Both the position numbers and the translations under genes were made by a program. A stretch of 64,000 nt of DNA from Vogesella sp. LIG4 (GTDB lineage: Bacteria; Pseudomonadota; Gammaproteobacteria; Burkholderiales; Chromobacteriaceae): assembly GCF_900090205.1 (NCBI RefSeq), contig NZ_LT607802.1, forward strand, positions 1,559,215-1,623,214, given 5' to 3'. Positions 57,305-64,000 of this stretch are shown one piece after another (position 1 is the first letter of the stretch; every line of letters begins with the position of its first letter). The notes beneath the pieces were generated by a model, which ran no database searches, had not been told where the DNA came from, and worked only from the letters and a program-made list of their open reading frames with translations.

Positions 57305-57951
57305 AAGCGCGACTGATCGGCGTCCTGGCCCTCCTGCTGACCGGCTTGCTGCCGGTGGCGGCACAGGCCGGCGACGTACCGGGACGCTTCGATTTCTACG
57401 TGCTGACCCTGTCGTGGTCGCCGGATTACTGCGCGGCGCGGCCGCAGGATGCCGAACAGTGCGGCCGTTCCTACGGCTTCGTGCTGCATGGCCTGTGGCC
57501 GCAATACCAGCGCGGCTACCCGGCCGACTGCAGCAGCGAGTTGCTGCAGCCGCAGATCGAGCGCCAGTTCGCCGGCCTCTACCCCAGCCGCAAGCTGTTC
57601 CGCCACGAATGGCAGAAGCACGGCAGCTGCAGCGGGCTGAGCCAGCAGCAGTTCCACCAGCTGGCCGCCAGCCTCAAGGCAAAAGTACGCATCCCCGCTG
57701 CCTACCTGGCGCCGGCGCAACCGCTGCGCCGCAGCCTGCCGCAGCTCAAGGCCGATTTGTCTGCAGCCAACCCCTGGCTGCCGGCCAGTGCCATCAGCGT
57801 AGCCTGCAGCGGCAGCGGCCGCTTCCTGCAGGAAGTGCGGCTGTGCATCAACAAGCAGGGCAGCGCCGCTGTTGCCTGCAGCGAGCAGATGCAGCGCGCC
57901 GAGGCACGCAGCTGCCGCCAGCCGGATGTGCTGGTGCGCAGTGTGCGCTGA
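57301..57951 (+). CDS. Ribonuclease T2-family enzyme (periplasmic)
   Basis: 216 residues; signal peptide MKARLIGVLALLLTGLLPVAAQAG. Both catalytic segments are intact: SYGFVLHGLWPQY (CAS I) and FRHEWQKHGSCSG (CAS II). It degrades RNA, probably in the periplasm, as RNase I does. Several cysteines would form disulfides. Coupled to the isomerase gene upstream. Confidence 0.93.
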   Translation: MKARLIGVLALLLTGLLPVAAQAGDVPGRFDFYVLTLSWSPDYCAARPQDAEQCGRSYGFVLHGLWPQYQRGYPADCSSELLQPQIERQFAGLYPSRKLFRHEWQKHGSCSGLSQQQFHQLAASLKAKVRIPAAYLAPAQPLRRSLPQLKADLSAANPWLPASAISVACSGSGRFLQEVRLCINKQGSAAVACSEQMQRAEARSCRQPDVLVRSVR

Positions 57952-57969
57952 AGCAAAGGGTGTAGCAAG

Positions 57970-57994
57970 AGGCGATCCGCGGATCGCCTTTTTT
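57970..57994 (+). terminator. Terminator after the RNase T2 gene
   Basis: AGGCGATCC / GGATCGCCT stem followed by TTTTTC. Confidence 0.82.
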
Positions 57995-58008
57995 CATGGC
58001 GGCTGCAG

Positions 58009-58082
58009 GTTGGCCGCAGGCCATACCTGCGCGAGGGGGCTGGCTGTGCGCGGGTATGAACCGCGGGTTCAGCCCGCCCTAC
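58009..58082 (-). repeat. REP-like element, copy 2 (inverted orientation)
   Basis: Read leftwards: GTAGGGCGGGCTGAACC, then CGGTTCATACCCGCGCACAG, ending GGCCTGCGGCCAACC with a dispersed 10-mer (58009-58018). The outer right arm is lost. The whole 57952-58266 gap (315 nt) contains this, a terminator and another 10-mer (58157). Confidence 0.65.
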
Positions 58083-58266
58083 GCACCATCGCCCTGAGTC
58101 CGGAGAAGCACCCTGTTGGCCGGCGCTCCCCGAGCCGCCGCCGGGTGCTTCACGACGTTGGCCGCAACAGTTGTCACTTGCCACTGCCTGCCGCCGGCCC
58201 GCGGGGCTGCCGGCCGGCAGCGGGCGCAGGTATGCTGGGCATCCTGTTCCGTAGCGCTGGCGTGCC

Positions 58267-59220
58267 ATGTCCGAAGACATCCATTTCCTGCTGTTGCCCG
58301 AGTTCTCCATGCTGGGTCTGCTGTCGGCGATCGAGCCCTTGCGGGTGGCCAACCGCTTTCGTAGCGACTTGTACCGCTGGCATCTGCTGAGCGTGGATGG
58401 CGAATCGGTGCGTGCCAGCAACGGCATGTCGCTGCAGGCGGAGGGCAGCTTCGCCAGCGTGGCGGCGGTGCAGACCTTGTTCGTGGTGGCCGGCTTCAAC
58501 CCGCTGGCGCATGGCGCGGCCGGGCTGAATGGCTGGCTGCGGCAGCTGGAGCGGGCCGGCGCCACGCTGGGCGGCATCGATACCGGCTGCTTCGTGCTGG
58601 CCGAGGCCGGGCTGTTCCAGCAGCAGCGGCTGACCCTGCACTGGGAGGCGATTGCCGCCTTCCGCGAGCGCTTCCCGCTGCTCAACGTCACCCAGGAGCT
58701 GTTCGAGATCGATGGCCGCCGCATCAGCTCCGCCGGCGGCACTGCCTCGCTGGACCTGATGCTGGAGCTGATCGGCCGCCGCCACGGCGCGGCGCTGGCC
58801 ACCCAGGTGTCGGAGCAGTTCGTGCTGGGGCGCATCCGCGCCAAGAGCGATCACCAGCGCATGCAGTTGGCCGCACGCTATGGCGTGCACAACAAGAAGA
58901 TCGTGCAGGTGCTGGCCGCCATGGAGGCCAACACCGAGTGCCCGCTGTCCAGCGACGAGCTGGCCGATGGCGTGGGGGTGACGCGGCGGCAGCTGGAGCG
59001 GCTGTTCCGTGCCCAGTTCGACGAGACGCCGAGCAGCTTCTACCTGCGGCTGCGGCTGGAGCGGGCACGCGAGCTGCTGCGCCAGACCGATATGAGCGTG
59101 CTGGAAGTGGGCGTGGCCTGCGGTTTCGAGTCGGCCACCTACTTTGGCCGCGCCTACCGCAAGCAGTACGGCACTACCCCCAGCCACGACCGCAACGCCA
59201 TCGCGCCCGGGCACGGTTAG
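58267..59220 (+). CDS. cdhR: GlxA-family AraC-type regulator (probable CdhR)
   Basis: 317 residues. N-terminal DJ-1/PfpI-like domain (~1-180; nucleophile-elbow-like GGIDTGCFVLAEAGL) joined to an AraC/XylS helix-turn-helix pair (~220-317; LADGVGVTRRQLERLFRAQF, EVGVACGFESATYFGRAYRKQYGTTPS). This is the architecture of Pseudomonas CdhR, activator of carnitine degradation. It converges on a gene set matching cdhABC, which supports the name; no effector can be read from sequence. Dispersed 10-mer at 58866. Confidence 0.75.
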   Translation: MSEDIHFLLLPEFSMLGLLSAIEPLRVANRFRSDLYRWHLLSVDGESVRASNGMSLQAEGSFASVAAVQTLFVVAGFNPLAHGAAGLNGWLRQLERAGATLGGIDTGCFVLAEAGLFQQQRLTLHWEAIAAFRERFPLLNVTQELFEIDGRRISSAGGTASLDLMLELIGRRHGAALATQVSEQFVLGRIRAKSDHQRMQLAARYGVHNKKIVQVLAAMEANTECPLSSDELADGVGVTRRQLERLFRAQFDETPSSFYLRLRLERARELLRQTDMSVLEVGVACGFESATYFGRAYRKQYGTTPSHDRNAIAPGHG

Positions 59221-59232
59221 GGGGCCTTGCCA

Positions 59233-61175
<1,943 letters not shown>

Positions 61176-61179
<4 letters not shown>

Positions 61180-61667
61180 GCCGCACCTCCTTGCCGGGCG
61201 GCGCCGGGCAGGGCGATCACCCGCCCGGCGTAGGCCGGCCACGGCCCGGCACTGCTTGCGGCCAACTGTTGCACCTGCGCCAGCACTGCCGGGCTGAACG
61301 CTGCGCCACGCGCGATGCCGGTATCGATGTGCATCAGCATCTGCTCGCTTACCGCCGCCGGTTCGGCATCGTCGCCACGGTACAGGCTGAAGTAGACATG
61401 CAGCCGCTTGCTGTCGTGGCCCAGCAGTTGCGCCTCTACCCGCAGCGGCTCGCCCAGCTTCAGCTCGCGCAGGTAGTTCAGGTGCACTTCCAGCGTGTAC
61501 ACCGAGCGCTGGCTGCGCTGGCGCTCGGCTTCGTCCAGGCCGATGCGCTCGATCAGCGCGTCGCTGGCCAGGCTGAACGCCAGCAGGTAGTAGGCGTCGC
61601 GCATGTGGCCGTTGTAGTCCACCCAGTCGCTGCGCACGCTGTTGCGATAAAGGCACAGTGCCGTCAT
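61176..61667 (-). CDS. cdhC: Thioesterase, probable betainyl-CoA thioesterase
   Basis: 163-residue hotdog-fold protein of the 4-hydroxybenzoyl-CoA thioesterase type: SDWVDYNGHMRDAYYLLAFSLASDALIERIG with the catalytic-Asp region, and VYTLEVHLNYLRELKLGEPLRVEAQLLG. In Pseudomonas, CdhC hydrolyses betainyl-CoA to glycine betaine; the name rests on neighbours. A dispersed 10-mer (61257) lies in its 3' part. Start MTALCLYRNSVR follows GGAGTGTGAC. Confidence 0.75.
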
Positions 61668-61744
61668 GTCACACTCCGTGTGGGTAAGGAAAGCATGGTT
61701 TCCATTCAGGTATTGGAACGGTATCGAAAAATGGTGCGCCCGGC

Positions 61745-61806
61745 ATGTAGGGCGGGTTGAACCAGCGGAACTGTGCGCGGGTATGGCCTGCGGCCAACCC
61801 GCCCTA
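61745..61806 (+). repeat. REP-like element, copy 3 (short form)
   Basis: GTAGGGCGGGTTGAACC ... CTGTGCGCGGGTATGGCC ... GGCCAACCCGCCCTAT. Lacks the inner GGTTCA.. arm found in copies 1 and 4. Contains 10-mer 61789. Confidence 0.7.
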
Positions 61807-61913
61807 TGGTGAGCCTCACCCAACAATCCGGCTAACTTCACAAAAGGCAGGGTCGAACCGACTTGCCCCAAACCCGTTGGCGCGAGCCGGGCAAAATGGT
61901 GCCGTCCAGCAGG

Positions 61914-61996
61914 TAGGGCGGGTTGAACCGGAGGTTCATTCCCGCGTGAAGCGACAACTGTGCGCGGGTATGGCCTGCGGCCAACCCACCCTACGG
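61914..61996 (+). repeat. REP-like element, copy 4
   Basis: Full-length form (~83 bp): GTAGGGCGGGTTGAACCGG, GGTTCATTCCCGCGTGAAGC, CTGTGCGCGGGTATGGCC, CCAACCCACCCTAC. Contains 10-mer 61976. Confidence 0.7.
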
Positions 61997-62031
61997 TGTA
62001 GCCGTACCGCCGGGCAGGTTTTCGCCCCCGC

Positions 62032-62985
62032 TTACACCCCGTGGCGGGCCTTGCAGGCCTCGATGGCACGCTGCACCTGGATGATGCAGTCGTCGCGGTA
62101 GCGCTCCAGCGCCTTGATCGAGTGCTGGCCGAGCTGCTCGCTGGTGCCGGCCACCACGCTGTCGATCAGCTCGTCGGTAAGCTCCGGCGCCTGCAGCTTG
62201 GTCCACGGCAGCTGCAGCGCCGGGCCGAACTGCTGCATGAAATGTCGCATGCCGGCGTCGCCGCCCGCCAGGGTGTAGGTGAGGAAGGTACCCATGAAGG
62301 ACCAGCGGATGCCGGCGCCGTAGCGGATGGCGTCGTCGATCTCGCCGGTGGTGGCCACGCCGTCGTTGACCAGGTGCAGCGCCTCGCGCCACAGCGCTTC
62401 CAGCAGGCGGTCGGCAATAAAGCCCGGCACTTCCTTGCGCACGTGCAGCGGGTGCATGCCGAGTTCGGCGTAGATGCGGCTGGCGGCGACGATGGTCTCC
62501 GGCGCGGTGTGCTGGCCGCCCACCACTTCCACCAGCGGCAGCAGGTACACCGGGTTGAACGGGTGGCCCACCACGCAGCGCTCGGGGCGCTGCGCGTCGC
62601 GGTAGAACTCGCTGGGCAAGAGGCCGGAGGTGGAGGAGGCGATGATGGCGTCCGGCTTGGCGGCCGCCGAGATGCGGGCGTGCAGTTCCTGCTTCAGCGA
62701 CAGCCGCTCCGGCGCGCTTTCCTGAATGAAGTCGGCATCGGCCACCGCTTCTTCCACCGTGGCGACGAAGCGCAGCCGCTGCGGCGAGGCGCCGGGCTTC
62801 AGCCCCAGTTGCTGCAGCGCCGGCCAGGCGTTGGCGATATTGGCGCGCAGTTGCGCTTCGGCGCCTGGTGCCGGGTCCCAGGCCACCACGTCCAGGCCGT
62901 TGGCCAGTGCGCGTGCCACCCAGCCGCTGCCGATGACGCCGACGCCGAGGGCGGCGAAGGTTTTCAGTTCGGTAATCAATGCCAT
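62032..62985 (-). CDS. cdhA: L-carnitine dehydrogenase
   Basis: 317 residues, 3-hydroxyacyl-CoA-dehydrogenase-like. NAD+ site [17 protein letters not shown] (~11-27); [84 protein letters not shown]. These match bacterial L-carnitine dehydrogenases (EC 1.1.1.108), which oxidise carnitine to 3-dehydrocarnitine. Start [10 protein letters not shown] at 62985. Located directly after cdhB. Confidence 0.88.
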   Translation of the reverse strand: MALITELKTFAALGVGVIGSGWVARALANGLDVVAWDPAPGAEAQLRANIANAWPALQQLGLKPGASPQRLRFVATVEEAVADADFIQESAPERLSLKQELHARISAAAKPDAIIASSTSGLLPSEFYRDAQRPERCVVGHPFNPVYLLPLVEVVGGQHTAPETIVAASRIYAELGMHPLHVRKEVPGFIADRLLEALWREALHLVNDGVATTGEIDDAIRYGAGIRWSFMGTFLTYTLAGGDAGMRHFMQQFGPALQLPWTKLQAPELTDELIDSVVAGTSEQLGQHSIKALERYRDDCIIQVQRAIEACKARHGV

Positions 62986-63045
62986 GTCGAGTCTCCTGCC
63001 TGCCGGCATGGGCCGGCGGTGTGATGTGCGGTATGCGGCCAACCT

Positions 63046-63936
63046 TTAGCCGCGTTTCTTCAGCCCCAGCTTCTTGCGGCCTTCTTCCGGCGTCAGCGTG
63101 CGCGCGCCCAGCTTTTGCACGATGTCGATGGCGCGCTCCACCAGCGAGCCGTTGCTGGCGAACACGCCCTTGTCCAGGTAGAGGTTGTCTTCCAGCCCCA
63201 CGCGCACATTGCCGCCCAGCAACACCGCCTGCGCCACCATCGGCATCTGCATGCGGCCGATGCCGAAGCCGGCCCAGATGGCGCCCGGCGGCAGGTTGTC
63301 CGCCAGCGCCTTCATGCTGGTGGTGTCGGCCGGCGCGCCCCAGGGAATGCCAAGGCAGAACTGGAACAGCGGCGCATCGTCCAGCAGCCCTTCCTTCAGC
63401 ATCTGCTTGGCAAACCACAGGTGGCCGGTGTCGAACACCTCCAGCTCCGGCTTCACGCCCAGTTCCTGGATGCGTTTGGCGCCGGCGCGCAGCTGCGCCG
63501 GGGTGGAGACGTAGATGTAGTCGCCGTCGCCGAAGTTGAGCGTGCCGCAGTCCAGGGTGCAGATTTCCGGCAGCAGCTCCTCGACGTGGATCAGCCGCTC
63601 CAGCCCGCCTACCAGGTCGGTGCCTTCGCCGAAGGCCATCGGTGTTTCGCCGGGGCCGATCTGCAGGTCGCCGCCCATGCCGGCGGTGAGGTTGAGGATC
63701 ATGTCCACGCCGGAGGAGCGGATGCGGTCCACCAGTTCGCGGTACAGCGCGGGGTCGCGGCTGCCCTTGCCGGTGTGCGGGTCGCGCACATGGCAGTGCA
63801 CCACGGTGGCGCCGGCACGGGCCGCCTCGATGGCGGCATCGGCGATCTGGCGCGGGGTGACGGGGAGGTTCGGGTGCTTGCCGACGGTATCGCCGGAGCC
63901 GGTCACCGCACAGGTGACGATCACTTCCTGGTTCAT
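63046..63936 (-). CDS. cdhB: BKACE enzyme, probable 3-dehydrocarnitine cleavage enzyme
   Basis: 296-residue beta-keto acid cleavage enzyme (DUF849 TIM barrel). Zn ligands in [17 protein letters not shown], substrate-binding glutamate region and the [23 protein letters not shown]-terminal signature are present. BKACEs transfer an acyl group between a beta-keto acid and acetyl-CoA; with cdhA beside it the likely reaction is 3-dehydrocarnitine + acetyl-CoA giving betainyl-CoA + acetoacetate. Start [13 protein letters not shown] is preceded by AGGAGCACCC. Confidence 0.87.
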   Translation of the reverse strand: MNQEVIVTCAVTGSGDTVGKHPNLPVTPRQIADAAIEAARAGATVVHCHVRDPHTGKGSRDPALYRELVDRIRSSGVDMILNLTAGMGGDLQIGPGETPMAFGEGTDLVGGLERLIHVEELLPEICTLDCGTLNFGDGDYIYVSTPAQLRAGAKRIQELGVKPELEVFDTGHLWFAKQMLKEGLLDDAPLFQFCLGIPWGAPADTTSMKALADNLPPGAIWAGFGIGRMQMPMVAQAVLLGGNVRVGLEDNLYLDKGVFASNGSLVERAIDIVQKLGARTLTPEEGRKKLGLKKRG

Positions 63937-64000
63937 GGGTGCTCCTAGGGTTCAGGGCAAAGGGATTCAGGGCAAAGCCTCTCCTGCCGCGCGCCAGCGG
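63937..64000. promoter_or_regulatory. Leader of the carnitine operon, cut by the window edge
   Basis: Contains the ribosome site of cdhB and a 12-bp direct repeat TTCAGGGCAAAG at ~63950-63961 and ~63965-63976. The promoter, if any, lies beyond the edge. Confidence 0.3.

Larger units (their letters stand above)
61668..62031. other. 364-nt gap between cdhA and cdhC carrying two REP-like copies
   Basis: No gene. It splits an otherwise tight catabolic operon. It carries two related REP-like elements in the same orientation, each with a dispersed 10-mer and each preceded by AAATGGTGC, so a longer unit may have been duplicated. Confidence 0.6.

Overview
The window looks like a chromosomal segment of a GC-rich betaproteobacterium of the order Neisseriales, most likely the Chromobacteriaceae (Vogesella/Aquitalea/Chromobacterium-like). 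This is inferred from gene content: pilMNOPQ-aroK-aroB, metX-metW, a CsgG/DUF4810/DUF799 lipoprotein trio of the kind found in Neisseria, the rplU-rpmA-obgE block, and high GC with strong CTG/GCC/CGC codon preference. The genus is not certain. No rRNA, CRISPR array, prophage or intact insertion sequence was seen. Most genes are ordinary chromosomal housekeeping genes.

Layout. 0-7.3 kb: pilin-like gene end, FimV-like gene, aroB, aroK and the type IV pilus assembly genes pilQPONM, read leftwards; PBP1A (mrcA) is divergent. 9.8-20.7 kb: ArsC-like protein, Bcr/CflA exporter, YbaK, MsrQ/MsrP (separated by a MITE-like element), metX-metW, AmpG, WrbA, YihY, DUF3025. 20.8-24.6 kb: Fe3+ ABC transporter fbpCBA. 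24.9-27.2 kb: GT87-like and VirK/YbjX-like proteins. 27.3-31.1 kb: overlapping operon of a DUF6502 protein, a secreted FecR-domain protein and a TPR plus beta-barrel outer-membrane protein resembling Slam (type XI secretion). 31.2-34.4 kb: tRNA-Arg, ispB, rplU, rpmA, obgE. 34.5-39.4 kb: three overlapping genes for an SMC-kleisin-KITE-like condensin complex. 39.6-41.3 kb: lipoprotein trio. 41.5-45.4 kb: MBL-fold enzyme, sodium:solute symporter remnant, EamA exporter, hisC, carboxymuconolactone decarboxylase-like protein. 45.6-52.6 kb: amino-acid permease, tpx, chemoreceptor, gamma-carbonic anhydrase-like protein, prlC. 52.8-54.7 kb: small lower-GC genes including an Imm50-like protein. 54.9-58.0 kb: LysE exporter, exonuclease III, CHMI-like isomerase, RNase T2. 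58.2-63.9 kb: probable carnitine catabolism cluster (CdhR-like regulator, acetoacetyl-CoA synthetase, thioesterase, carnitine dehydrogenase, BKACE).

The strongest unexplained signal crosses all these regions. The 10-mer GTTGGCCGCA (reverse TGCGGCCAAC) occurs 43 times by eye, in both orientations, enriched between genes. Twice it forms a head-to-head inverted pair just after a stop codon, and inside genes it brings in codons otherwise avoided here (TTG, AGG). This is how DNA uptake sequences of Neisseriaceae and Pasteurellaceae behave, and the window also carries pilMNOPQ, the pilus machinery such uptake needs. A second repeat family (arms GTAGGGCGGGTT and AACCCGCCCTAC) and two ~150 bp palindromic MITE-like elements are also present.

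Other points of interest are the FecR/Slam-like operon with paired direct repeats in its promoter, and the SMC operon whose TTG start lies in the T-tract of an intrinsic terminator. All counts and repeats were read by eye.
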